Origin: Streptomyces sp. NBC_00249
GTDB taxonomy: Bacteria; Actinomycetota; Actinomycetes; Streptomycetales; Streptomycetaceae
Assembly: GCF_026342355.1 (NCBI RefSeq)
Contig: NZ_JAPEMV010000001.1
Coordinates: 1,488,001-1,552,000, forward strand
Length of the DNA stretch: 64,000 bases
Direction of reading: 5' to 3'
Each line of letters begins with the position of its first letter. Position 1 is the stretch's first letter. Below are positions 54,724-63,827 of this stretch, piece by piece. The translations under genes were made by a program, and so were the position numbers. Below the pieces are notes generated by a model. That model worked only from the letters and a program-made list of their open reading frames with translations, was not told the origin of the DNA and made no database searches.

Positions 54724-55374
54724 CTACAACGGACTGGGCTCGTCCGGTACGTACCCCTCGCCGCGCCGCCGGGTGCGCTCCCAGGCCTCCCGGGCGCATC
54801 CGGGCGGGGCGTAGGTGTCGTCGGGGGTGCCGGTGAAGTCCCGCCAGGGCAGGGGTGATCCGTCCTCCATGCGGGCGCGGCGGTCCTTGCCCGGGCCCTC
54901 GCCCTGGTACAGCCACCAGCCCTTCGCCACTGCCTCTGCCTCCATCGTCCGGGCCGCCGAGGCGTGCCCGAGCACGCAGGCGGGGGCGGGTCGCACGCTG
55001 AAGCGCAGCCGGAGGGCGTCGGTGACATCGAGGTCCTCCACGACCCGGACGGCCTCGGGGTGCCGTCCGCCCTGGGCGCACAGCCGGCGCCACTTGACGT
55101 GCCATGCGGGGCGGCTGTCCTCCCGTTCCTGCGGGCAGCGCACCGTCACCTGGTAGAGCGCGCCCAGGGGCCGAGAGCGGGCGCCGGGGCCGCGCGGGAC
55201 CGGCCACTGGTTGAAGCCCGACTCCAGTAGTTCGTACGGGACTTGGAACTCGATCCGCTCCACTGACTGCGGCTCGTACGGCAGTCCGTCCTCCGGGCCG
55301 TGCGCTTCCTCCGACAGCGCGGCCTGCGAGCGGAGTTGGCACACCAGTGCGGCGCGTACCGTCTCCAGCGTCAC
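54724..55374 (-). CDS. Hypothetical 216-residue protein
   Basis: GTG start with GGAGGGGG seven bases upstream. The protein (VRAALVCQLRSQAALSEEAH; LGALYQVTVRCPQ; WHVKWRRLCAQGG; FSVRPAPACVLGH; SPLPWRDFTGTPDDTYAPPG) has good codon bias and a Trp-rich C-terminus somewhat like effector-linked C-terminal domains found with vWA or hydrolase proteins. I do not recognise a family. It follows a frameshifted hydrolase gene and may have been its operon partner. Confidence 0.6.
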   Translation of the reverse strand: MTLETVRAALVCQLRSQAALSEEAHGPEDGLPYEPQSVERIEFQVPYELLESGFNQWPVPRGPGARSRPLGALYQVTVRCPQEREDSRPAWHVKWRRLCAQGGRHPEAVRVVEDLDVTDALRLRFSVRPAPACVLGHASAARTMEAEAVAKGWWLYQGEGPGKDRRARMEDGSPLPWRDFTGTPDDTYAPPGCAREAWERTRRRGEGYVPDEPSPL

Positions 55375-56108
55375 GGGTGGCCCCCTCCGACTCCCAGACC
55401 AGCCTGGTCCGTTCGCCGCGGAGCCACATCCGGGCCAGCAGGCCGTCCTCGCCGCCCGGCGGGGTCTCCTCCACCCCGGCTCCCGCTCCCGCTCCCGCTC
55501 CCGCTCCCGCTCCCGCTCCCGCTCCCGGGGCAGCCTGGGGCCCTGCGTGAGCTCCGGCTCCCTCTCCGGTCCGGGCGTGGCCTGGGGTCCGGCGTCCGTT
55601 CGGGCGCGCCTCGGGATCCGGGTCGCGGCCACCTCCCAGTCCCGGGTCCGGCACCCGCGTCCGTTGCCCCCCGGCTCGTCCGGGTGGGCGGTTCCCGTTC
55701 CGGTTAGGTGGTCCAGCAGTTCCAGGACCCGCGCACCGGCGGGGCGTACGCCGGGCATGGCGAAGGGGTCGTTATCGGGGTGGGCGGGGTGGGCCGGGCC
55801 GTGGAGGGCGTCGGGGCGCGGGGTGTCCCAGCCCGCCACCGCGAGGACGGGCAGCTCGCACAGCGGGTCGACCAGCAGCAGCCCCACTCGGCGGTCCCGG
55901 CGTCGCCCGCTTCCTCGGCGCCGGGCCGCCTCAACCCCGGTACGGACCGGCCGCCCGCGCTCAGGCTCGCCCCGAACCGTTCGCCCCAGAAGCAGGATTC
56001 GAGGGCCGCGTCCGGGAACCGGCCCGCGAGCCCCTCCGGGACAAGCGCGAAGAGCAGGTCGTGCCGGTCCTGCCGTACCCCCGTGCCGTGCACGAACAGA
56101 AACCGCAT
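55375..56108 (-). pseudogene. Frameshifted alpha/beta-hydrolase-like gene (VHGTGVR type)
   Basis: Start MRFLFVHGTGVRQDRHDLLF is the signature of a lipase-like hydrolase family. At about 55886 the frame must shift by one base to continue with VGLLLVDPLCELPVLAVAGW; a further shift is needed to read EDGLLARMWLRGERTRLVWE near 55400-55450. The single nucleotide change fits GAG(G)TGGGG. In between lies an eight-copy hexamer repeat. Either a decayed gene or sequencing errors in GC-rich runs. Confidence 0.55.
55479..55526. repeat. Hexanucleotide microsatellite (GCTCCC)8
   Basis: Eight perfect copies of GCTCCC inside the frameshifted hydrolase gene, encoding an Arg-Glu or Gly-Ala repeat depending on frame. 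Copy-number change would not alter the frame, since the unit is six bases. Confidence 0.9.
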
Positions 56109-56520
56109 GGCCGCACCGCCCCCTCGAGCGCTCTGCCCCGCCCGGCACGATAGCGCCGCGCGACGAACAGGGCGTAGGGAACGCACAGTTCGACCACGGT
56201 GCACTTCGGAGAGAGGCGGGTCCGACGACCCCAGGGTTGCGCTCCCCATCCGCCCCCCTGCAGGCGACCGGCCGGAGCGGAACCGGTCGACGGGCACGGC
56301 TCGGCAGGTGAACCTCACGTGCAACGAGAAGCCCGCCGACGCACAGGCCTCAGCTAGTGTGATCAAGGGATCTACTTACCCGGGGGACGGAAATCATGGA
56401 CGGATGGCGCGCAACCCAGACGCTACGCACGGTGGGGTCGACCACCACGCATGGGGACAACACCCTCCCGGATCCACACATCTGTGACGCCAGAACCATC
56501 CGCCGCGCGGGGGCAGCCCT
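56109..56520. other. Intergenic region upstream of the calpain-like gene
   Basis: About 410 bp between divergent genes. No gene with convincing codon bias is seen. Composition falls from the GC-rich left side to a more balanced stretch near 56340-56480, where the promoter of the calpain-like gene should lie. Confidence 0.4.
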
Positions 56521-58365
56521 GTGAGCGACCGGCCGACAGAACAGCCCCCCGCACCTGAAACACCGCCGGCTCCGGAGGCCACGGACGCCCCCGATCCCAC
56601 CCCGCCGCAGGGCTCGGAGAACGATTCGGGGGCATTGCCCTCCCTCGAAGCGGGCGACACCCCGGAAGCACCCGAACCGGAAGCCGAAATCGCTCCCGAC
56701 CCGGACGTAGCTCCCACGCCGTACGACGCAGCCCCCGAGCCCCCCTCCACCCCAGAAGAGCCTCAGGAGCACTCCGACCCCACGGAACAGGAAGAACCGC
56801 CAGACCCCGCCGAAGCGCCGGAACCCCCTGCGGCTCTGGAGTCAGACGACGGCAGCGACGCGGCGCCAGCACCAACCCCCGACACGGACGAGGCACCCGA
56901 CCCCTGGCCGGCGTCGGACGACGCCCCGGAAGCCCCCGAACCCGCAGCCGACACCCGCACCGTGCCGGGAACCGACGACCACGACGAGGCGCCGGACCCC
57001 ACCCGGCCCGACGAGGCTCCGCACGTCGCCGAGCCGTCTTCCGACGCCGCGCCGGACCCGGACGAAGCCCCCGCACCGCACGACGCCGCCCCCGAGCCCC
57101 AAGAACACCCCGCCACCCCCGAGCCCGCCGAACCTCCGCACCACGAGGAAGAGCTTCCGGACCCGGACGAAGCCCCGGAACCCCCTGAAACTCTGGAGCA
57201 ACAACCGGCCGGCGAATCGGCGGTAGCACCCACCCACGACGCAGACGAGGCACCCGACCCACCGGCCTCACCCGGCGACACGCCGGAGGTCCGTGCGGAG
57301 CCGTCCGAACCCGCCGACCCGGATTCCGGACCCGCACCTGATGCGAGCGAGCCGCGTCCGTCGCACGCCGCGCGTGACGACGTGGTCGAGGGCGGCTTCA
57401 TGGACCAGATGAAGCAGATGGCGGGCGTCGGAAAGCACGTGAGGGAGCAGCGGGAACGCCTGACCAACACCGTGGACCGCCCGGAATTCCAGGATCCGTC
57501 CGAGTATCCAGAGGACTTGCCCAACCGCTACGGCGCTCCTCTCGACCGGTCGGATGGGACGAGGACACCGCTCTTCGACGGGGAGCCTTCACGCAAGCAA
57601 GCCAAGCAGGGAGCAATCAACGACTGCGGCATCGTCGCCACACTCGGCGCCGTGGCCGAGCATCGGCCCGAAGCCATCCGCGCGTGCGTACAGGAGTCCG
57701 AGGACGGCAACTATCAGGTGAAGCTGCACGAGGCCAAGTACAACTACTCGCTCGGCAGATTTGAACCGACCGGCCGCAAGATCAATCTGACCGTGACACC
57801 CGACCTCCCGGTGTTCGACGCCACTCCCGAAGCACCCGCCTTCGCGGATTCCGTAGGAACCGGAGCGGCATGGGCACCCATCATGGAGAAGGCGGTCGCC
57901 GGAATTGATCAGACCTGGACCGATGACCGCCGCGACCAGTGGGCTTCGGACAGTGTGCTACGGCCAGGCCCGCCGGATTCCGAGGGATACGTCCGGCTCA
58001 ACAAAGGCAGCAGCGCCCAGGATCGCGCCGAACTCCTCACACAGCTCACCGGTCGACCCGCCCACGTATGGGATTTCCCCGATAAGCCCAATTACGATTG
58101 GGTCAGCCCTGACAAACAGCTCGTCACCGACATTCGCCAGCAGCTCGCCGACGGCAAACCCGTATTGGTCGGATCGTGTTCAGAGAAGGAGGCTAAGGGC
58201 CCACTGGAGAACGACCTGCACCCGGAACATGCGTACGAAGTGACCCATGTGGACGAAAAGGGTCAGTTCCATCTCCACAATCCCTGGCACCGAAACCAAC
58301 CCGACCCCTTGACCATCCGGCAGTTCAGAAAGAACATCCGACCTCGATACACAACCTTGGAGTAA
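56521..58365 (+). CDS. Calpain-like cysteine protease with Pro/Glu/Asp-rich N-terminus (effector-like)
   Basis: A 614-residue protein. Residues 1 to about 285 are disordered and acidic with many variants of the unit DEAPDP/APEP. The C-terminal domain is calpain-like: Cys369 in INDCGIVATLGAVAEH, His570 in HAYEVTHVDEKG and Asn587 in HNPWHRNQPDP form the catalytic triad, with CGSCS-like and LLTQLTGRPAHVWDF segments between. No signal peptide is seen. The protease part has lower GC and many AAT, GAT, ATT codons, unlike its neighbours. GTG start. The layout is that of a toxin delivered by a specialised secretion route, with the next small gene as possible immunity or chaperone. Confidence 0.8.
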   Translation: MSDRPTEQPPAPETPPAPEATDAPDPTPPQGSENDSGALPSLEAGDTPEAPEPEAEIAPDPDVAPTPYDAAPEPPSTPEEPQEHSDPTEQEEPPDPAEAPEPPAALESDDGSDAAPAPTPDTDEAPDPWPASDDAPEAPEPAADTRTVPGTDDHDEAPDPTRPDEAPHVAEPSSDAAPDPDEAPAPHDAAPEPQEHPATPEPAEPPHHEEELPDPDEAPEPPETLEQQPAGESAVAPTHDADEAPDPPASPGDTPEVRAEPSEPADPDSGPAPDASEPRPSHAARDDVVEGGFMDQMKQMAGVGKHVREQRERLTNTVDRPEFQDPSEYPEDLPNRYGAPLDRSDGTRTPLFDGEPSRKQAKQGAINDCGIVATLGAVAEHRPEAIRACVQESEDGNYQVKLHEAKYNYSLGRFEPTGRKINLTVTPDLPVFDATPEAPAFADSVGTGAAWAPIMEKAVAGIDQTWTDDRRDQWASDSVLRPGPPDSEGYVRLNKGSSAQDRAELLTQLTGRPAHVWDFPDKPNYDWVSPDKQLVTDIRQQLADGKPVLVGSCSEKEAKGPLENDLHPEHAYEVTHVDEKGQFHLHNPWHRNQPDPLTIRQFRKNIRPRYTTLE

Positions 58366-58370
58366 GTCGC

Positions 58371-58637
58371 ATGACCGATAAAATCGCCCTCCGGAAGGGA
58401 ATTCTCCGCCGGACAGGAATCGGTGAATTCGGCGTGATCCGGGTGGACGCCCGTCCCGGCCATCCCGTCACGGTCCGCCTCCTGGTGGCGGTCGACGAGG
58501 AAGAGGCGAAATACACCCTTCAGATCGGCGACAGTTTCCCGGTCCAGGGCGAGCTCTGGGTACTCGACGGCGTCGACGACCCTGCCGGCGCATGGCTCGT
58601 ACGCCTTCGCAAGGCTGAACAGACCCTGCCTGGGTGA
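58371..58637 (+). CDS. Small DUF6406-like protein, partner of the calpain-like gene
   Basis: An 88-residue beta-rich protein (IGEFGVIRVDARPGHPVTVR; YTLQIGDSFPVQGELWVLDG; AWLVRLRKA), five bases after the protease stop and with the same lower-GC codon style. It resembles DUF6406 proteins. By position it may be an immunity protein, inhibitor or chaperone for the protease; this is inference. Confidence 0.65.
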   Translation: MTDKIALRKGILRRTGIGEFGVIRVDARPGHPVTVRLLVAVDEEEAKYTLQIGDSFPVQGELWVLDGVDDPAGAWLVRLRKAEQTLPG

Positions 58638-58770
58638 TCACGAGCGAGGCAGAGGGCGGTCGGCGCCACACGGGGCTGCCCGCCCTGGCGGCACGGTCCA
58701 GAAGGAGTCCCCGACGGGCACCCTCACCACCCTCCAACTGACCCTGTCCCCCTGAGGCCCCGTGCACGCG

Positions 58771-58805
58771 GCCGGCGGCGGGGCGAACGCCGCCCCGCCG
58801 CCGGC
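58771..58805. terminator. Strong hairpin terminator
   Basis: GCCGGCGGCGGGGCG (58771-58785) and CGCCCCGCCGCCGGC (58791-58805) form a perfect 15-bp stem with a five-base loop, 18 bp past the stop of the leftward phospholipase gene and also behind the calpain pair. The preceding 130 bp hold no supported gene, only a short coding-like tail ending at 58756. Confidence 0.9.
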
Positions 58806-58823
58806 ACTCGTCGTCGGCCGGCC

Positions 58824-59888
58824 TCAGCCGCGCGGGAGGATCGTGGTGAGGACCGTGGGGAGGGGGTACCAGTCCGAGGAGGTGATCGAGGCGTGGTGGG
58901 TGGCCATCAGGGCCACGCGGGCCCGGGCCTGGGCCTCGGTGGGGTGCACCGGGTCGATGGCCGGGGCGACGCCGTGGGCGTCCGTGGCGATCAGGAGGTA
59001 GTGGTTGCGGTCGTACCAGGCGGTGTCGATCGAGCCGGAGGCGTAGGCACTCGCATCCCCGTCGAAGACGACGAACCAGGGGCGCAGCGAGGCGTCGGCG
59101 TAGCGGGTGCGCGGGTCGCCCGGCTCGGCGCGGTGGACCGCCGGGAAGGCGGCGGCCCGGTCGAGGCGGCCGGAGGCCGCGAGGGCGCGCAGGTGCTCCG
59201 CGTACTCGCGGTCCGTCCAGAGCTTGTCCGCACTGTTGCCCTCCTCGACGGTGCCGGGGATGAGCTCGACGAGGAACTTGCCCGCCATCGCGGAGCGGGC
59301 CGGCCAGGCTCCGGCGCGGGCGGCCGCGTCGAGGTCGGGGTGGCCGGCGGCGAGCTGTCCGGGGCGGTAGAGGGCGTCGCCGAGCTTGGAGTCCAGCAGG
59401 GCGTCGAGGTCGGCGGGGCCGCGGCCGAGGTTGGCGGCGAAACCGTCCTTGAGTTCCAGCTTGAGGACGACCGGGCGGTGTCCGGGGTGGGCGTCGTGCC
59501 AGCTGCGGATGTCGGAGAGGCAGCCCGCGAGGTTCTGGTTGCGGGACTTGGTGCGCAGCTGGGCGGGGGTGGTGGCGTTCTCGCAGTTGCTGTCGTTGCC
59601 GAAGGGGTTGTCGTGCGAGACCCGCCAGGAGCTGCCGAAGAAGTTGGTCCACACGTCGAGTTCGAGCATCGCCGCGCCGGAGTCGAGGGCGTCCGCGAAG
59701 TACGGGTACTTCGTCTTCTCGTAGGCGTTGTGCACGCCCACCCCGGTGGAGCCGGCGTACGGGAGGTCCGCGGCGGGGGTGGCCGCGCCGGCGGGGGCGG
59801 CGCCCAGGGTGAGGGCCAGGCCGAAGGCCAGGCCGAGGGCCGCCAGGGTGGACAGCAGCGCTGCCGCCGTCCGGTTCCGTAGGTTCAT
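58824..59888 (-). CDS. Secreted phosphatidylinositol-specific phospholipase C
   Basis: A 354-residue exported protein: signal peptide (1 to about 36, ending AGAATPA), then a PI-PLC X domain. Catalytic His53 (GVGVHNAYEK) and His92 (WRVSHDNPFG) with acidic Glu76 and Asp78 (AMLELDVW) fit the calcium-dependent Streptomyces type. It cleaves phosphatidylinositol outside the cell. ATG with GGAGTC upstream. Confidence 0.88.
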   Translation of the reverse strand: MNLRNRTAAALLSTLAALGLAFGLALTLGAAPAGAATPAADLPYAGSTGVGVHNAYEKTKYPYFADALDSGAAMLELDVWTNFFGSSWRVSHDNPFGNDSNCENATTPAQLRTKSRNQNLAGCLSDIRSWHDAHPGHRPVVLKLELKDGFAANLGRGPADLDALLDSKLGDALYRPGQLAAGHPDLDAAARAGAWPARSAMAGKFLVELIPGTVEEGNSADKLWTDREYAEHLRALAASGRLDRAAAFPAVHRAEPGDPRTRYADASLRPWFVVFDGDASAYASGSIDTAWYDRNHYLLIATDAHGVAPAIDPVHPTEAQARARVALMATHHASITSSDWYPLPTVLTTILPRG

Positions 59889-60058
59889 GCGTCCGACTCC
59901 CGTGTGCTGGTGGCGTTCAAGTCGCCGTGAGGTTAGGGGAGTTGGGTGGCGCGTGGAAGGACGGCGGATGGCGGGCCGGGGAGTGTGAGGACGGACACGC
60001 TCCGTTTCCGGGACGTGTGTCACCTTTGTACCCGTCGGAGGGCGAAGGTCGAAGGTCG

Positions 60059-61051
60059 ATGGGAGACAGGGATGATCCTCGGGAGCGGGTGCGCCATATG
60101 TTCGGCACGGTGAGGGGCAGGGTCGTCGGCGTCTGCGTGCTGGCCGGGATCTGCTGCGCCCTGGTGGCAGTCGGCGTGGGCCGGCTGGGCTTCTTCGGGC
60201 ACGTCGCCGACGGCGATCCGGCGCGCGGGACGTACGTACAGGACGCCGGTCTCGCCGACCGGGCGGCCGCCGCCGTGGAGGAGCTGACCGACGGGCCGGG
60301 CGCCGAGGGGGCGCCGGACGCGGGGACCCGGCCGCTCGGCGGGACCGTACCCGCCGAGGGCGCGGCCGGCGGCTCCGGGGCCGGCGGCGGATGGCGGGCC
60401 TCCGAGCCGCTGGAGGCCCGGACCGCACCCACCGAACCGGCGATCGGGGCCCTGTTCTCCCCCGGCCTGGACTGGGACGGCGAGCACCACTGCTCGGGCA
60501 GCGTCGTCCACTCCCCCGGCGGCGACCTCGTCGTCACCGCCGCGCACTGCGTGTACCAGAGCGGCTTCCGCACCAACCTCGCCTTCGTCCCCGGCTACCG
60601 GGACGGCGCGGCCCCCTACGGCGTCTGGGTGCCCACCCGCATCGAGGTGGACCCCCGCTGGGTGGAGTCCGCCGACCCCGACCACGACGTGGCCTTCGTC
60701 CGGGTGCGCCGGGCCGGGCAGCCGGGCCTGCGGCTGGAGGACGCCACCGGGTCGCACCCGGTCGGCTTCCGGCCCGAACTGCCCGCGCCCGCCCGGCTGG
60801 TGGGCTACCCGAACGACGCCGAGCAGCCGCTGGGATGCGCCAACACGGCCGAAGCCGCCGGGCCCACGCAGCTGCGGCTGGACTGCGCGGACGTGCCCAA
60901 CGGGACCAGCGGCGGCCCCGTCCTGAGCGCGGCCGGGACCCTGATCGGGGTGATCGGCGGCCGGGACGGAGGCGGGGACGAGGTGACCTCGTACAGCAGT
61001 TATTTCGGCGAGGACACCCGCGCCCTGTACGAGCGGGCCGTCAGGGACTGA
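60059..61051 (+). CDS. Membrane-anchored trypsin-like serine protease
   Basis: A 330-residue protease. One N-terminal TM helix (about 15-40, VVGVCVLAGICCALVAVGVG) acts as signal anchor, followed by a Gly/Pro/Ala linker (60-130) and a chymotrypsin fold with His163 (TAAHCVY), Asp210 (DHDVAFV) and Ser284 (NGTSGGPVL). Cys pairs CSG/AHC and CAN/LDC suggest disulfides. ATG at 60059 chosen; the upstream extension is not conserved-looking. Confidence 0.88.
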   Translation: MGDRDDPRERVRHMFGTVRGRVVGVCVLAGICCALVAVGVGRLGFFGHVADGDPARGTYVQDAGLADRAAAAVEELTDGPGAEGAPDAGTRPLGGTVPAEGAAGGSGAGGGWRASEPLEARTAPTEPAIGALFSPGLDWDGEHHCSGSVVHSPGGDLVVTAAHCVYQSGFRTNLAFVPGYRDGAAPYGVWVPTRIEVDPRWVESADPDHDVAFVRVRRAGQPGLRLEDATGSHPVGFRPELPAPARLVGYPNDAEQPLGCANTAEAAGPTQLRLDCADVPNGTSGGPVLSAAGTLIGVIGGRDGGGDEVTSYSSYFGEDTRALYERAVRD

Positions 61052-61058
61052 GGGAGGG

Positions 61059-62489
61059 CTATGCCGTCTCCCTCGGGAGGTGGTGGGGAGGGTACCGGGA
61101 GGTCGAAGGGGCGCTCGGCAGGCGCCACTTGGACAGGACGCGGAGCATCGTCCACGGGCTGAGGAGGGTGTTCGGCGGGGCGGACAGGGAGAGGACGCCG
61201 AAGAAGGACGCGGAGACGGCCGGGTCGGCGTTGGCCCCCACGACGACCCGGGACATGTAGCGCTGGAGGACGCGGGTGGCCCGGTCGGGCGGGGGCCCTT
61301 CCGTGCCGGGGTAGCGCAGGTCCTCGCTGGTGGCGATCTGCCAGGCGACGGACGCGACGGCGGCCGTACGCCGCTGCACGCGCCGGGCGGCGGCCGGGAT
61401 CTCCCGCAGGGTGAGCCCGGACAGGGCCTCGTCCAGGGCCTCAGCGCCGAGGGCGGCGACGGTCATCCCGTGCCCGTAGACGGGGTTGAAGCGGCACAAG
61501 GCGTCCCCGACGACGAGGAGGCCGTCGGGCCAGCGGTCGAGGCGCTCGTAGTGGCGCCATTCGTTGGCGGTGCCGCGGAAGCCGGTGGGCTCGGAGAGCG
61601 GTTCGGCCGCGCGGAGGGCGTCGTGGAGGGCGGGGCTGCGCAGCCGGCGGGCGAAGTCGAGGAACTCGGGGTCCTTGGTGGGCGGGGCGTGCTCGCCGTT
61701 GCCGATGAGGGTCACCATCCAGCGGTCGCCGTCCAGCGGGACCAGTACGCCCCCGCGCGGGCTGTCCGGGCGGCCCTGTACGTACATGCCCTGCCAGCGG
61801 CGTTCCGGGCCCTTCGGGATGGCGTACGTACGGCTGGAGTAGCCGAGGTGGGCGTCGTAGCGGGTGACCGCCGGGGCGGGGTGACCGAGGGCGGCCAGCC
61901 AGGCGGGGGTCTTCGAGGCGCGTCCGGTGGCGTCGACGACGAGGCGGGCGGCCAGCCGCTCGGCGGGCGCCGCGGGGCCGTCGCCCCCGCGCAGGACGAC
62001 CCCGGCCACCGTGCGGCCGTCCGCCCCCGCGAGGAGCCCGGTGGCGAGCCGGCCGGCCACGACCCGGATCCGGCCCTCCCCCTCGCGCAGGACCGCGCGG
62101 CGGACGGTCCAGTCGATGAGGTCGCGGCTGCCGACGAGCTGCCGGGCGCCCGGCACCTGCCGGAACCAGTCGGCGGTGCTCAGCCACAGGAAGTCGCGCG
62201 GGGTCTCCAGCAGGGTGGAGCCGCCCGCCGTCAGCTCGTCCGTGATCCCGGGCAGCAGCCGCTCGATGAGCTCCAGGCCGCGCGACCACAGCACGTGCAC
62301 GTGGCGGGACTGCGGTACTCCGGGCCGGAACTCCGGCCCGTCCTCGGGTAACTCGTCCCGCTCGACGATCGTGACGCGGGCGAACCGCCGCGCGAGCACC
62401 CGCGCCGAGAGCAGCCCCGCCAGGCCGGCCCCGAGGACCACGGCGTGGTCGTCCCCGCCTTCTGGGTGGTTGTCCGGAGTGTCGTCCAT
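61059..62489 (-). CDS. FAD-dependent oxidoreductase (geranylgeranyl-reductase/halogenase-like)
   Basis: A 476-residue flavoprotein. The dinucleotide fold is GAGLAGLLSARVLARRFARV, a second FAD motif is VVGDALCRFNPVYGHGMTVA and the middle DATG motif is VVDATGRASKTPAWL. HVHVLWSRGLELIERLLPG after the first fold is typical of an actinobacterial monooxygenase-like group. Substrate unknown. It converges on the protease gene with a 7-bp gap. Confidence 0.88.
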   Translation of the reverse strand: MDDTPDNHPEGGDDHAVVLGAGLAGLLSARVLARRFARVTIVERDELPEDGPEFRPGVPQSRHVHVLWSRGLELIERLLPGITDELTAGGSTLLETPRDFLWLSTADWFRQVPGARQLVGSRDLIDWTVRRAVLREGEGRIRVVAGRLATGLLAGADGRTVAGVVLRGGDGPAAPAERLAARLVVDATGRASKTPAWLAALGHPAPAVTRYDAHLGYSSRTYAIPKGPERRWQGMYVQGRPDSPRGGVLVPLDGDRWMVTLIGNGEHAPPTKDPEFLDFARRLRSPALHDALRAAEPLSEPTGFRGTANEWRHYERLDRWPDGLLVVGDALCRFNPVYGHGMTVAALGAEALDEALSGLTLREIPAAARRVQRRTAAVASVAWQIATSEDLRYPGTEGPPPDRATRVLQRYMSRVVVGANADPAVSASFFGVLSLSAPPNTLLSPWTMLRVLSKWRLPSAPSTSRYPPHHLPRETA

Positions 62490-62679
62490 ACCGTCGAGTG
62501 TCCGCCCCGCCGGGCTGCCCGGGTCAGGCCCCGTCCGGGGCGGACGGAGGCGCGACGGGGCGGACGGAGGCGGCCGGGGGCGCGCCCGCGCCGGGAACGC
62601 CGCCCGTACGACCCCGCCCGGCCCGGACCGTACGCCGCCGCCCGGATCAGGCGGGACCGGCGGCAGGACCGTCAGGCCC

Positions 62680-63642
62680 TCAGGGCGTGCCCGTGGATGC
62701 CGCGACCAGGACGTCGCCCGCCGCCACCCGGCTGTAGAGGACCGTGCGGCCCGTGCGGCGGCGGAGGATCAGGCCTGCCGCCAGGAGCACCTTGAGCTGG
62801 CCGGACACCGTGCCCAGGCCGAGGCCCGTCAGGGCCACCAGTTGCGTCGTGGACTTCGGGCTCTCCAGCAGGATCAGCACCCGGGCCCGTACCGGCCCCA
62901 GCAGCCGTACCAGCGCCTGCGGGGCGGTCCCCGACTGCGTGAGCTGCCCCTCGCAGGGGTAGACCAGCGCGTGCCGGTACGACCCGGTCCAGGCCACCCA
63001 GCCGTGCCCGGGAGTCACCGGGACGAAGACCAGCCCGGCGTCACCCGACAGCTCGCGCGGCGGCCGGTCCTGGAGGTTGATCCGCAGCCGGCCCTCCCCG
63101 AGCCAGGCCATGCCGGGCCGCATCCCGGACAACGCGGAGGCCCAGCCGCCCCGGCTCAGGTCCCGGGTGCGGACCAGGATGTCGGCCTCGGCGACCCGGC
63201 GCCGGCGTTCCCAGTCCGGGCGTACCGCCTCGGCCCAGACCCACTCGAGCAGTTCCGCCGTCCTCGGCCCCAGCCCCCGGGCGCGGGCGAGGGACTCGGG
63301 CAGTCGCCCGGAGGCGGCGCGCAGGTCCGTACGCACCACCGCGTCCGGGGTCGCGCGGACCGGGGCGAGCTCTTCCTCGAAGGAACGCCCGTCCGGCGGC
63401 GGGGTGAGGAACCCTGCGATCCACAGCCGGCCGAGGGCCGCCCGTACGAGGGCGGCGGTGACGGGTTCGGCCGCCAGGTACGCCCGGTAGTGCGGGAGCC
63501 GGTCCGCCAGCCAGGCCCGGTCGCCGGGGTGCGGTGCGGTCCGCCGCTCCAGGGCCATCAGGGCGGCGGTGGTCTCGGCCAGCGCGGACACGACGAAGCG
63601 GCTCTGCGCGAGCGCGTCGGTGTCGATCCGCCACCACCCCAC
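62680..63642 (-). CDS. ArsR/SmtB-type winged-helix regulator with long N-terminal domain
   Basis: A 320-residue regulator. The C-terminal about 85 residues form an ArsR-like winged helix (SPKSTTQLVALTGLGLGTVS; GQLKVLLAAGLILRRRTGRT), and the first 230 form a DUF5937-like domain of unknown ligand. No metal-binding Cys motif is present. It is divergent from an MFS gene, with a palindrome between them, so it probably represses that transporter. Confidence 0.85.
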   Translation of the reverse strand: MGWWRIDTDALAQSRFVVSALAETTAALMALERRTAPHPGDRAWLADRLPHYRAYLAAEPVTAALVRAALGRLWIAGFLTPPPDGRSFEEELAPVRATPDAVVRTDLRAASGRLPESLARARGLGPRTAELLEWVWAEAVRPDWERRRRVAEADILVRTRDLSRGGWASALSGMRPGMAWLGEGRLRINLQDRPPRELSGDAGLVFVPVTPGHGWVAWTGSYRHALVYPCEGQLTQSGTAPQALVRLLGPVRARVLILLESPKSTTQLVALTGLGLGTVSGQLKVLLAAGLILRRRTGRTVLYSRVAAGDVLVAASTGTP

Positions 63643-63769
63643 GTCCTGCCTCCCCCCTCCGCCCGACCGGGCCGCTCGTACCTGCCGCTGCCACTGCCGA
63701 TGCCACTGCCACTGCCGCCAGAGCCGGAGGACCGTCCCGGCCCCGGCGAACCCCGCGGCCCGCTTCCAC

Positions 63770-63789
63770 GTTTCGCGTCCCCGCGAAAC
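63770..63789. promoter_or_regulatory. Palindromic operator between the ArsR-type and MFS genes
   Basis: GTTTCGCG-TCCC-CGCGAAAC is a perfect 8+4+8 inverted repeat, 38 bp before the MFS start. The rest of the gap holds imprecise CTGCCA/CTGCCG hexamer repeats (63680-63720). Confidence 0.7.
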
Positions 63790-63827
63790 ATTAGGCCACC
63801 CCCCGCCCCGCCCCGGAGACTCCCCGC

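Noticed and set aside
55479..55526. CRISPR-like or regulatory repeat
   Set aside because: It is a simple hexamer microsatellite without spacers.
54653..55654. 333-codon minus-strand frame as an intact gene
   Set aside because: Only a short middle part reads like protein; the beginning is a Gly-Ala microsatellite translation and the end is out of frame with a better-supported GTG-started gene.
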